In this document: positions 13,101 through 23,484 of the stretch, piece after piece
How the letters are laid out: every line of letters begins with the position of its first letter
Position numbering within the stretch: the first letter of the stretch is position 1
Assembly (NCBI GenBank): GCA_020310875.1
Contig: CM035407.1
Span: 226,479,468-226,543,467, forward strand
Reading direction: 5' to 3'
Length of the DNA stretch: 64,000 nucleotides
DNA from: Ceratopteris richardii
Lineage: Eukaryota > Streptophyta > Polypodiopsida > Polypodiales > Pteridaceae
The notes under the pieces: generated by a model
Database searches by the model: none
The model's input: the letters and a program-made list of their open reading frames with translations, nothing else
What the model was told of the DNA's origin: nothing
Position numbers and translations under genes: made by a program

Positions 13101-13764
13101 AAGTACTACCTACTGAAAAAGTAGAAATTAGTGTCATGCACCTGCATTCAAAGAAAGCGTATTAATAACGATTCTCGAAAGTGAGGCTAAGATGACCAAA
13201 CTTCAAGAGGGAAATACCAACAAGCAACACAGCACCTAGGAAAGCTCCAAGGATTCTATAGAAAATAGAAAGGGTCGAAGTAAGATACGGCTTATAAATG
13301 GTGATATGAAGCGATAACGGTCAATCAATTTACATTCTGTTGACTTTCTTTGTTTTGTTTGATTTGATAGGCCGCATTAGCTTGCTTGCAAAGGACTTGT
13401 GTAGGCGAAGTGGGTTGTGCTGCTTTTCTTGATATTTATGGCATTAAGAACCAGCCGTAATCGGGGGGAACGCTTCCTTCGTGTGCCCTAAACAGAAAAA
13501 ATATATATATATCACCATGCGCTAACTCTACCATGAGAAAAAGTCTACGTTGGGAGTTAGACACGACGTCTTTTAGGGGGTCAGCATCCATTGTGGCATT
13601 GGGGTTACATCACAAATTCTGGTAGTAATAGGACCTCCCTCTTTTGAACCTTTCAACAAAAAATTCTTTCTTACACGACCAATTCCTTTGATTTTCACTC
13701 AAAATAACCTAATTTCAAGTGTTGTGGCAGTTTATGCGACACGTTCCGCAGCTGTTTAGGCTGC
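10141..13764. other. Mostly non-repetitive DNA with scattered word repeats, no recognised gene
   Basis: The sequence turns largely unique. Occasional words from the neighbouring blocks recur (near 10900, 11300 and 11770-11840), so it seems to belong to the same DNA type. Short ORFs of about 100 codons occur on both strands (for example 10984-11289 minus, 11986-12291 minus, 12331-12639 minus, 12692-12973 plus). None shows a domain or family I recognise. I looked for standard plant mitochondrial and plastid genes and found none with confidence. Confidence 0.5.
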
Positions 13765-13782
13765 ATACTTGTTCATTTTTTA
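13765..13782. repeat. Target-site duplication of LINE insertion (left copy)
   Basis: The 18-base sequence ATACTTGTTCATTTTTTA is repeated exactly at 14712-14729 on the other side of the LINE tail. A TSD of this length is typical of target-primed reverse transcription. Confidence 0.9.
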
Positions 13783-14711
13783 ATATAAAGGAAGTTCGGC
13801 ATAAGCCTACTCTCCTGGACTTGAATTAAATAAAGAAAGAAAAGTACAAGAGAAAGGGACTAGTGCCCACGGGACCCCCCAAATCCCACAAAGCAGGGGA
13901 AGCTTTTACAGAGCTTAGATGACATTACAAAGAAGGTTAATTACCCTCTCATCACCCTCATGTGGGGCCCACTTAGGTTTAAGCTTGTTATCAATCAAAA
14001 GGAGTACTTGATGATGCCTAAAGGGGGGTGATTTTTTACAGTTGACAATCCTTTTGCCAAGGAGGAACAGCGATTTCTCAATTGACCACTCCTTGGGGGA
14101 GTCACCGAAGTTGAAAGCACATCTTTCCCGCCAGATTTTCCATAGGACCTCCCCTCTGATGGCGTTCCAGAGAGTCGCGGAGCAGCCGATCGCTTCTCCC
14201 AGCAGGGCTTGCTGCCAACTGAGACGTTTTTGAAGTCTAATTCTCTTTCCAACCACCTGCCAGAGTCTGTTGGAGTTGGGGCAGGTAAAGAAGATGTGTG
14301 AAACATCTTCGATAGACCGGTAGCAACGTTTGCACCAGGGAAGGATCCCACAAATTTTGCTAGCCTTAAGGTTGGTCCAGATTCCATGATGAAGAATTTG
14401 CCATAAGAGGACAGACTTTTTGGTTTCTATGAGGGGGTGCCAGATAGCCATGAACCACTTCTTGTTGAGGTTAGCCTGATAGTCGATCGTTTCTTTGATG
14501 TTCGGGATTTTTGATAGGCTATTCCCATTGTGCCATTTGAGACCAAGCGAGCTCGATATGTCCCATGAGAAGGCGAACTTTGTGTCGGTCCCAGGCGAGA
14601 CATCTGCTTTGCAAAGTGTTCCATTCTTCATGCGAAATGTTTCCATTTTGAAGCCTTTGTTCCATAGCTTCTTGGCATTTTGAATGTTCTTTAAATCCTT
14701 CAAGTTGGTGG
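13783..14711 (-). mobile_element. 5'-truncated LINE (L1-like) 3' end
   Basis: A 929-bp insertion on the minus strand consists of the last part of a LINE ORF2 plus about 130 bases of 3' UTR. It is flanked by an 18-bp perfect TSD. The UTR resembles that of the second LINE at 40558-42159 (both contain the actagtgcccatgggac-type region and end in cttcctttt-like sequence). Truncation at the 5' end is the usual outcome of incomplete reverse transcription. Confidence 0.9.
13915..14703 (-). pseudogene. LINE ORF2 C-terminal fragment with zf-RVT domain
   Basis: About 262 residues correspond to the zinc-binding region that follows the reverse transcriptase of plant L1-like LINEs. Visible motifs are KKSVLLWQILHHGIWTN, the cysteine/histidine cluster ICGILPWCKRCYRSIEDVSHIFFTCP, and WKIWRERCAFNF. 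The frame is open, but the RT and endonuclease domains are absent because of the 5' truncation. It is closely related to 41132-42007. A start Met happens to fall near the 5' break and has no meaning. Confidence 0.88.
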
Positions 14712-14729
14712 ATACTTGTTCATTTTTTA
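14712..14729. repeat. Target-site duplication of LINE insertion (right copy)
   Basis: Exact 18-base match to 13765-13782. Confidence 0.9.
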
Positions 14730-16210
14730 GGGAAGAGACCCCCTAAACTCATTGAAACCCCCGGAAGGGGCCCCTATTTTTTTATCTCCCTTGTAGTTTG
14801 TTATGGTAATGAAGGTATTATTAAAACTTGATTAAGTATGGGCAATACCGTGGTGCTTTCTTGGCTTGTAGTGCTTTCTTAGCTTGTAGTGGTGTTTTTT
14901 GCTCTATCTCTATCACCAACATGACTACTATTACTAGTGCTTAAAAAGGCGGTTACCTTTACATAATTGTATTCTTCATTTTATTCTGTGTTTCGTTTTT
15001 TTTTCCACCGGCGTCTTGTCCCCTATTCTTGTGAATGAAAAAGCGCGAATTCTCACTCTTCTTCTGTTGATTGATTTGATTGAAATATGTAACTTGCGAA
15101 AGGTCTTAGCATTGTTGTAGGTTCATCAAGCACATAATGGCAATCCTCCTTTGTGGCGAAATCCACGGTAATGGCTGATATTAATTAAGATTTTGATTTT
15201 TTCTTTAAATACTCTTGTGCTAATCCAGTTAATTTAGTGTCGAATCGGATTACTAACCTTGGGCTTATCGCTGAGAGCTGATTAATCATGAATCCAAGTG
15301 GCTTTTTTGAGTCCAATTCCAAAGATGATGGTTAAGGCAAGTCTGACTTATTTGTTGGAAACTAATTTTGTTCCTGGAATATATGACGGGATTTGTTTAT
15401 TCTCCCCCTCTTTTCTACATAAAATTTCATTTCAATATTTTATACCGCTTCCATTTATACACTTCATGAGGTTTACGACTTTTAACGCTTAATTTGGATT
15501 AAGTAACTTTTCAGGGATCCGTTTCGGTGCGACAAGTGATATTATACTTCGAGCGGAAAACACGACCCGGAGTCAAATCTCATGGCTGAACCCTAGTTTT
15601 AAATCCAAAATAGAGCCTTATGGGTTAGTAATACTTTATATCCAATTGTTTACGAAGAACAAACGTATTAAGCTTTCATAGACTGGACTTGATTTTGTTG
15701 TTCTTCCATCGGTCGTTCCGTTGTTCTCGATATTCATGGCAGTTTCGTTTCTTTCTTGGCTTCAGGACGACAAGAAAGGGCTCAAGCAGTAGCTCCATGA
15801 ATATGGTTAGGAGCTGGCAGAATCAAATAGTATTGACCTTTACATTACGAGGTGTGCTTGGATCCCCATCCAATAGCCTAGATAGGTGGTTCTTTTGAAA
15901 AGAATGCCACTAATAGCACCAATGCCAAGAAAGGTGATGTGTCGTCTAAGACTAATGGATGGAGAACTTACAGATCCTTATTTGGAGTGGATACCTATCC
16001 GATGACACGAGATCTATCCCACCGACTTTCCCCCGTTCATCGAGGTGGTGCCTGAAAGTAATAGAAACCAAATAAACATCATCAGCAAGCATCTCACTGC
16101 TATCACTTCGTGTGATGATCACATTCTCTGTGTTTGTCCTTCTTTCCCCTTTTTAGACACAGGGTATATGCCTAAACTAGAAGTTGAACAATAATACCAG
16201 GTGCTTAATT
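14730..16210. other. Non-repetitive DNA, no recognised gene
   Basis: This continues the unique-type DNA interrupted by the LINE. ORFs of 60-70 codons (15298-15492, 15689-15898) have no recognisable domain. A few word repeats reappear just before 16211. I see no tRNA, rRNA or protein-gene signature. Confidence 0.45.
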
Positions 16211-19200
16211 TATCGGGGGTGAAGCTAATACCTTTAGGCACGTAGCATCCTAAAGAAAACACTATAGCCTAACATAAAGTTGACAAATCCATGTTGGCCC
16301 CGAGGGAAGACCATGTAGAAGGGAAGATCTGAATGGTCTTGTCTTGTGCTAAAGTGTCCATTTCCCTTTAGGTTTTATTTAGCACCAATAGGTGCTAAAG
16401 TGTCCTAAAGGCGTTAAAGTGTCCTATTGGTGCTTTAGTGTCCCTATTGGGAAACGAAAATGGTTTTTCTAAAGAAAATGGCGTAACGGGTTTCACTTAA
16501 GCCTAAAGGACCGGTTGGTTTCCCACCGATTGGTTTTGCGCTAAAGAAAACGCCGCATTCCAAGACAAAACAAGACCTATATCACGAACATCGCTTCGTG
16601 TAGTGGTTTTCTATGCTTAAGCCTTCACCGTAATGGTTTTCTTTCACTTAAGCTTAACCATAATGGTCTTCATTTACTTTATGGTCTTCTTTAGTGCCTG
16701 GTCTTCCCTTTGGGAATGGTAATATTAAGATTCCCCTTAGGTAATAGCTTAATCCTACATGGTAAACGCTCCAGCATAATAGCTTTACCTTTAGGTTTTA
16801 GGGCTAAAGAAAACCCGATAAACTAAGCGCTAAAGAAAACCCGATAAACTAAGCACTAAAGAAAACAAAACCTAAATGTAGAAGCTAATACCATTTGGAG
16901 GGAAGACCATGTAGGCTACAACTTAACCATTAAGGTCTTGTGTTGCTTAAGTGAAGACCATCAAGAAGGCATGACAACAATGAAGTAAAGAAGGGGTGAA
17001 GTGATGATCGCCCGGAGGGAAGACCATGTAGAGAATGTGCTAAAGAGACCATGAAGGCTACAACGCGGACCATGTAGGGAATGCTTAAGCTACACCATTA
17101 TGGTTAAGCTACAGCTACACCATTAAGGTCTTGTCTTGCACTAAAGAGACCATTGTGGTTAAGCTACAACTACACCATGTAGGCACGAAGGGAAGACCAT
17201 GTTGGTCTTGTCTTGTCTTGCACTAAAGTTTTCGCTTAAGATTCCAAGACAAGACCAGAATGTCCCTTCGGGTAATGGTCTTCCCTCTCGCTTGCCCTTT
17301 AGCATATTAGCTTAAGCATTCCCTTTAGGTAAATGCTTAAGCAAAACCTAACGAACGGTATTAGCTTAAGAATTTCCCTTTAGGCAAATGCTTAAGAAAA
17401 ACCTAATGGTAAACTTTAGTGCCTTATGGGGCTAAAGAAAACTGGGTAAATGGGCTCAATTCACCCCTAAAGGTATTAGGTTTGTGCGGCAACCTGAAAG
17501 ATCAACGCTTTGGTCACATGAGGTGCCGTAAGGTATTCCTTCAATGAATGAGAGGACTCGTTATAGAAAGCAGGAAATCGCCCATTTACTGTTAGTATTA
17601 GCTTCATCCCAACCTAAGCCTACTGCCTAAGCCGGACGGTAAGTGTAGAGTGGTGAAAGATGAATCCACTTTCACCCCAGTTGTTAGTTTTGGACATTAG
17701 CAGCATTTTCAGCTTTGTTAGTTTCATTATTAACAATGTTTTCAGCTTTGTTAGTTTCTTCTAATTTCATTCTTCCAAAAATGTTGCGCACATTACGGTA
17801 TTAGCTCCTCCCAATTCGTGCTAAAGTTTACCGGGGGTGAAGCGTTTACACTGTTGCAAGACAAGACCATTCAAGTCTTCCCTTCGGGTAATGGTCTTCC
17901 CTCCGGGCCTTAATGGTCTTCGCTTAACCGTGTTGTAAACGTAGTTACTTGACCATGTTTTCAAGAGTTTAGCCTTTAGGCTTAAGTGAAGACCGTCAAG
18001 AAGGCACGGCGATGAAGTCAAGAAGCTTAACCATTCTGGTGTTGTCTTGTCTTGCTTATGCGTTTTTTGTTTTCTGAACGTTTACAAAATGTATTAGCAT
18101 AGCCATTTACAACAGGTATTAGCTTAAACGAAAACAACACGTATTAGCTAATACGCATTTACAACATGTAAACTATCGCTCCTCTTTGTGTTGCCCCGTA
18201 CACTAGCTTGTCCCCTGTCCCCAGTGATATGGGTAATCTGCTCCGTCCGTCTTTATCATTGGAAATGCCTATCCCCTTCTATAGAATCTTTCCTCCTTCC
18301 TCGAGATGTAGTAGTGGATTCAATAGCTGCTAATTATGAAACTAACAAAGAAACTAAGCTTCAATTCACCCGTAGGAAGGATTAGCTTAGCTGATTCTAA
18401 CTTGTTTAGCTTAGCTCCAATCGATTCACCCTCTTCGTTGCTCCCCAGCTCCTATGGAAAACTTCACAGCTTGATTGAGGCGTATTAGCGTTTACTAACA
18501 GTAAACATTTACACTAATATGTGTTGTTTTTGGCTATGCTAATATGTTAATCAATGTGCTATGCGAGCTTATACATGTTGTAAACGTTACGATATTAGCC
18601 TCGTTTATGTTTACAACACATAAACTATCACTCCTAATCATTTAAGAATTTACCAATAGGTATTAGTGTGTTTATCGATAGGTATTAGTGCTAAAGAAAA
18701 TCGTTTGCATTTACTCATGGTGCTAAAGAAAACCGTAAAGGTATTAGAGCTATGCCTAGCTCCTTTAGGTTAAGCGAAAACGCTTAAGCAAGACCATAAT
18801 GGTCTTCCCGCTGGGCCTTTTAGGGGCTTTTCCTAAGCTAAAGTTTCCTATTGGTGTTAAAGTTGTTAGGGAAACAGAAACTAGCATTCCAAGACCAACA
18901 TGACTGTTTAGCTCAAGACCACCATGGTGTAGCTATAGTAACCCTTGGCCTTAATGGTTAAGTTGTAGCCTACATGGTTAAGTTGTAGCCTTTACTTCAT
19001 GGTAATAGCTTAAGCAAGACAAGACAATACCAGAATGGTGTAGCTTAAGCCAACATCGCTTCTAAAGAAAACGGTAATAGCTTCGCACCTTCTTGACTTT
19101 ATGGCTTGTTGTGCTCAAGACCAACATGATCTTCCCTCCGGGCCTTTACTTTATGGTCTTCTTTAGCACAAGACAAGACAAGACAAGACCAACATCACTT

Positions 19201-19720
19201 CTAAAGAAAACTTCATGGTAATAGCTTCACCCCTTCGGTGTTGGTCAAGCTTGTTGACTGAATGGTTAAGCTTCTTGACTGAATGGTTAAGCTTCTTGAC
19301 TGAATGGTGTAGTTTACGCAAGACAAGACAAGGCTAGAATGGTCTCTTTAATGCAAGACAAGACCAACATGGTCTCTTTAGCGCCAACATGGTCTCTTTA
19401 GCGCTTAACCATAATGGTGTAGCTTCACCCCAACATGGTCTCTTTAGCGCAAAACCAACATGATCTCGTTGCACACCTTTACTTCATGGTCTCTTTAGTG
19501 CCTTCATGGTTAAGCTTCTTGACTGCATGGCTCTTTAGCTCAAGACCTTAATGGTGTAGTTGTAGCAACCCTTCGGGCCTTAATCATTAACCTGTAGCCT
19601 TAATGGTCTTCCCTCTAGGTCTTTACTTCATGGTGCTAAAGTTTCCGTTTTCATTTACCAATAGGTTTTCTTAGCACCAATAGGAAATGCTATGCACCTA
19701 ATGGGAAACGGTGTCGTCGA
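16211..19720. repeat. Word-repeat block B
   Basis: This has the same vocabulary as block A, with more of the aagacaagaccaacatgg / ccatgttggtcttg family in both orientations. Several words occur in short local runs, for example ggttaagcttcttgactgaat three times in succession near 19250-19310. The start (16220-16290) matches the ends of blocks C and D near 50150-50220 and 56455-56530, showing that the blocks share larger homologous segments. No gene was seen. Confidence 0.7.
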
Positions 19721-19802
19721 GATTTTCTCTCCTCTCTCATTCATGAAGGCCTACAGGAAACACATTCAGTGAAGGTAGTCTAAATTCCCTGAGAAGTCCA
19801 AG

Positions 19803-19807
19803 ATGCA
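19803..19807. repeat. TSD ATGCA (left, outer element)
   Basis: The five bases before the 5' LTR match the five after the 3' LTR at 46087-46091. Confidence 0.85.
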
Positions 19808-20352
19808 TGTTGAAGATACAACATGTATTTCTTGGATCCACTTCATTTTCATCATCATTTGTATCTTTTTGTACCTTTCATTCAGTTAATAAAGCACTCT
19901 TGTATAGGTGTGTGTGAGTGCCACACTAGAGAATAAGTGGGATTCATTCTCCTTTTAGTTTAGAAATCCCACATAGCATGCTTTTTTGCCATTTTGTATA
20001 TAAAGAGGTCTCCACCTCTTCTTTTGGGGAGAGCTTTTTTAGAAGTAATGAGATAATTCTAGTTTGTAGCTAGACTCTTGCTCTCTTGTCGTCATGATGT
20101 GCATGCGTACTTGTTCTCTTCTTGTCTAATGCTTGTGACACGTTGATGTGCGATTACGTCACGATTATGCTTGTGATTACGATTATGTGCATCATTAGCG
20201 ATGCTTATGTCGTGTCTTCTTGTTAATTACGTTGTTAATCGTACGTTGATGAAGTGCCATTACGTCTGCTAAGTGCTTCTACGCAAACATTTGGGTCTCA
20301 TGAGATGCTTCCCGGATTGACAAGTATGAGTTGTGATGCTACAACGTCAACA
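19808..20352 (+). repeat. 5' LTR of outer element
   Basis: It begins TGTTGAAGATAC and ends GTCAACA. It holds an AATAAA-like taataaagc near 19890 and a TATA box tatataaag at 19997-20005. Its U5 contains the 15-mer cttcccggattgaca (20308-20322), which also occurs in the LTR of the nested element. Its partner is at 45542-46086. Confidence 0.93.
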
Positions 20353-20357
20353 ACTTT

Positions 20358-20375
20358 TGGCGCCGTTGCCGGGGA
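20358..20375 (+). promoter_or_regulatory. Primer-binding site, tRNA-Asp
   Basis: TGGCGCCGTTGCCGGGGA starts five bases after the LTR. It is complementary to the 3' end, including CCA, of plant tRNA-Asp(GUC). This primer is typical of the Athila/Tat group of Ty3 elements. Confidence 0.9.
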
Positions 20376-22890
20376 GCGTTCTCTTGTCACTTACGTGATG
20401 GTTTATGGCTTGAAGATGACGTGTATGCAAGCTTTTCATGGCGATTTGAGTTTTTCTTTTCATTACGCTCTTGTGAGCATTTGCGACTTGCAAGATTTAC
20501 AATAACTTGTATGGGATGAGCTATTTGTGATGGTAGGAATCTCCTCCTTGGATGATTAACCACTCACGTGTAGTGATCCATCAAGTTACAATAAAATGAT
20601 AAAGAAGAAGTAGATTAGGTTCTCCTTTTTTTGCACATCATAATTCGTAAAATTAGATCTTTTGTTTATCATGTGTAAATACGTGTTTTTCAGGGGTTCA
20701 CCAAGAACAAGACCAACGGAGTTGAAGATCATCTATAAACACGGAACGATGGAGGCAAGCAACAAGAATCGTGTAAAGTAGCAAGAATCTTGTAGAGCTT
20801 TGAAAGGGACAGAGATACTCCATTGCATATCCAACTCGGAATCTCTAGCGTCATGATCGATATAGCTGAATCTGTTCTGTTTCCCCATCTAGAGGTTTCA
20901 TAACGGGAGCTTGAGCTTTTTGTGAACTTGATGACAATGGCTTCCCTCGGAACTCAGCAAAAGTACAAGGCCTGCGGCAAGGTGGTCTATCTTGCAGATC
21001 AACTTACTGAATAATGTGACGTACCATAAGGCTGTGTCCAATGCCATCACTGCAGTAGCTCAGTAACTACTCCTCATTTGAGGGAACGCTGTATTGCAAG
21101 CCTCACTTCATCCAGCTATTTAGAAGAACTGAAAAGGGTTTAGAATGAGGACAGGGAAGTGTCCCAAGTCTCTAGATAAGAGTTTTAATGGGGAATCAAA
21201 AATGCCCCCAAGTTTGCGTGCATCGGGCACAAGGACTTCAGGTAGCTATTTCACAAGATCTTCCACTCAGTGCATAAATTTGTATCACATCGTGGATATC
21301 CTTGCCTTTCTAGGGATTTTAGCGAAAATGTTGCTTTATTCATCAAAGTTCCTCTACTGATAAATGAAGGGGTGAATAGACACATGCCATTTTTGCACAC
21401 TCAGAGAATAAGTTAACATTGATTCTATCAGCACTCAGATGACTCTAATCAGGCTTATTCATCGAAGATAATGGTTGTATTTGGGTTAATTGTAGCAGAT
21501 CATTCTAACTAGTGGAAGAGGGAAGTTTGGGTTTATTATTAGGCAACTTTATTCCTCTTGGTAATACACATTTGGGGCAAACTGTCAATATAGAATTCTT
21601 CTTCCAAGTTCTCTTCTCTCACTTACATCTCTTGTTAGTCATGAAGAATGCATGTGAAGGGTGGGAAGTAGAGATAATAAATTAGTGAGAAACCGTGGTA
21701 GATGGAACCATGCATTGGATATCGATAGCGAATGATGGTAGCACTGCAGAGTTTTTTCATGCAAGTGGAAGTGTTTCTAAGTGACAAGCAGGAGATACAC
21801 CACAAGATGTAAGATGTTGATGTGGTTGTATCCACAAGGGAGATGCCCAAATGGAAGGGTTTGCATGAGGCATTGGACGAGGTTCGAGAGGAATGCAGCT
21901 CGGCGCTTTAGCCTATCAGGATTCAACAGCATTGTTTGCTTGCAAGGATGAGCGCACCTATCCACTACTGCAACAGGCTATCAATAAAGGATCTGACAAG
22001 CTTATGAGCAAGGTGGGGGAGACGTATCTTTTGGGTAAAGCAGAGTTACATGGATACGGACCAGGAAGAAAGGATCAAATGCTTCTGCAAGAAGCAGTAG
22101 TAGAAGTGTCTTCTCACGGAGAGGAAAAAAGAGGCAGAGGAAGGGGTCGTGGCTTTCGATATAGGAAAGGATGTAATACAAGCAATATGCAGACTGATGC
22201 TGGTGGATATAACTATAGTATAAAGGTGATGCCATATGGAAGAGAATGGGTCGAGAATGGGAAGGAGCAAAAAAATCAAGACAAAGCTTCAAATCTATTC
22301 AGGAGTAAGGAGGCCCTTTGTTTCTTTGGTGAAAAGGGGAATCAACCGCTCTGTGCAATCAAGGGAAGAAAATTCGGGGTCATTGGGCAGTAAAAGGGAG
22401 TGGAAGAAAGGGAAGGAGAGTCTGTCAGTGCGGTAGCCCTCTTCGTCCTGAGATGCTAAAAGGAGAATTGTCATTATTCTTTGATTACCAGTAGGTAGCA
22501 TTCTATCAACAGAAGTAGGCAAGGGGCAGCAATGTTCAATGCAGAGAAATGAAGTTCTTTGGAAGGGAGAAGATCGACCCAAACCTTTCCAGGAAGAGAA
22601 AGGCACAGTCTCGTCTTCTTACTACGAAAGTTGAGATGGGGACTGCTGCTCGCAATTCACAAATGGAACGATAACGGTTGCAAAGGGCACGGGAAAGTAT
22701 TGTGTTGAGGGAAACTCAACTTCGTGCATTTCATTAAGCTGCTGCGAGGCTCCAGCAAAAGCAGCAAGATTGGCTGAAGGAAATGATGCGAATGTGGGAA
22801 GGTGAGGAAGGGGGGGTCATTTCCCTCATGCTGACCAGTGTCTGGAAAACCCTAAAGTAGGGATGATGATAGAGGGCAAATGAACACAGA
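20376..22890 (+). other. Outer element interior, left part; leader plus scrambled ORF remnants
   Basis: The first 350 bases look like a leader and contain an acceptor-like gtgtttttcag near 20693. Beyond that, short frames with many stops and shifts follow. The longest is 21893-22393 (166 codons), with a basic RGRGRGRGFRYRKG patch. A helical Gln/Arg-rich stretch (QQKQQDWLKEM) lies near 22740-22790. Neither is recognised. The remnants continue after the nested element at 39578, so this may be a captured or decayed gene. I assign no function. Confidence 0.45.
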
Positions 22891-22895
22891 CATGG
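22891..22895. repeat. TSD CATGG (left, inner element)
   Basis: It matches 39573-39577 exactly. Confidence 0.85.
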
Positions 22896-23471
22896 TGTAG
22901 CTCAGTGATGAGTAGCACCTCCTTTAATGTCAATCCGGGAAGACATGAGGATGGTATGAAGACCACGAGCAAGTGGAAGCACAAGTGCGTGAGTGAGAAG
23001 CACACAAGCATGCACACACATACACACACACGCGCACACACCGTAAGAACAAAGAGAGTAAGACAATGGAATCACTGCTATTGCCAGAAAGTTCTCATAC
23101 AAGCTCAAACTACAAGAAGCTAACCTCTAAAATGAGCTCTCTAGCTCTATTTATAGTTCTTGACTAGCTTTGGCCCTGTTCAGACCTAGTGTCCGGCCTA
23201 GTTAAAAATTAGGTTCCGGGGCTTATTTGAGGGCCCAAACGAGATCTAAAAATTATGAAAATTGACAGGCAACTACATCTAAGGCTCCCCAAGCTCGAGG
23301 ACTCCTCGGCTTGTACAAAATGGAGCTACAAAAAGGTGAAATGATATTTACAAGGGTTCGTAGTGATGAGAATCACTTTAGAATGATGTGGGGGTTTTGA
23401 AAAAAATAAGTTGCCTCAGTGCTAGATCTTCATGTGTGTCCGTACTTGCTTCTTCCCGCATCCTGTCAACA
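22896..23471 (-). repeat. 3' LTR of inner element
   Basis: On the plus strand it runs from TGTAGCTCAG to CTGTCAACA. It appears identical to 38997-39572 at a constant offset of 16101. It includes a (CA)n tract, a TATA-like box (ctatttata on plus) and the U5 15-mer shared with the outer element (22928-22942). Confidence 0.95.
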
Positions 23472-23484
23472 CTCTCCCCCCCCT
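23472..23484 (-). promoter_or_regulatory. Polypurine tract of inner element
   Basis: On the minus strand AGGGGGGGGAGAG lies directly before the LTR start TGTTGAC. The TAG stop codon of ORF3 overlaps its beginning, so coding sequence runs right up to the plus-strand primer. Confidence 0.88.

Noticed and set aside
10141-16210. Standard plant mitochondrial or plastid genes
   Set aside because: I checked the short ORFs on both strands against the families I know and could not match any, so no gene is claimed.
21893-22393. 166-codon ORF as a host gene
   Set aside because: No domain is recognised and both flanks are full of stops; it is kept only as an unassigned remnant inside the outer element.
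22905-23123. 72-codon ORF in both LTRs (also 39006-39224)
   Set aside because: It lies within LTR control DNA over a (CA)n tract with no domain, and it is duplicated only because the LTRs are.
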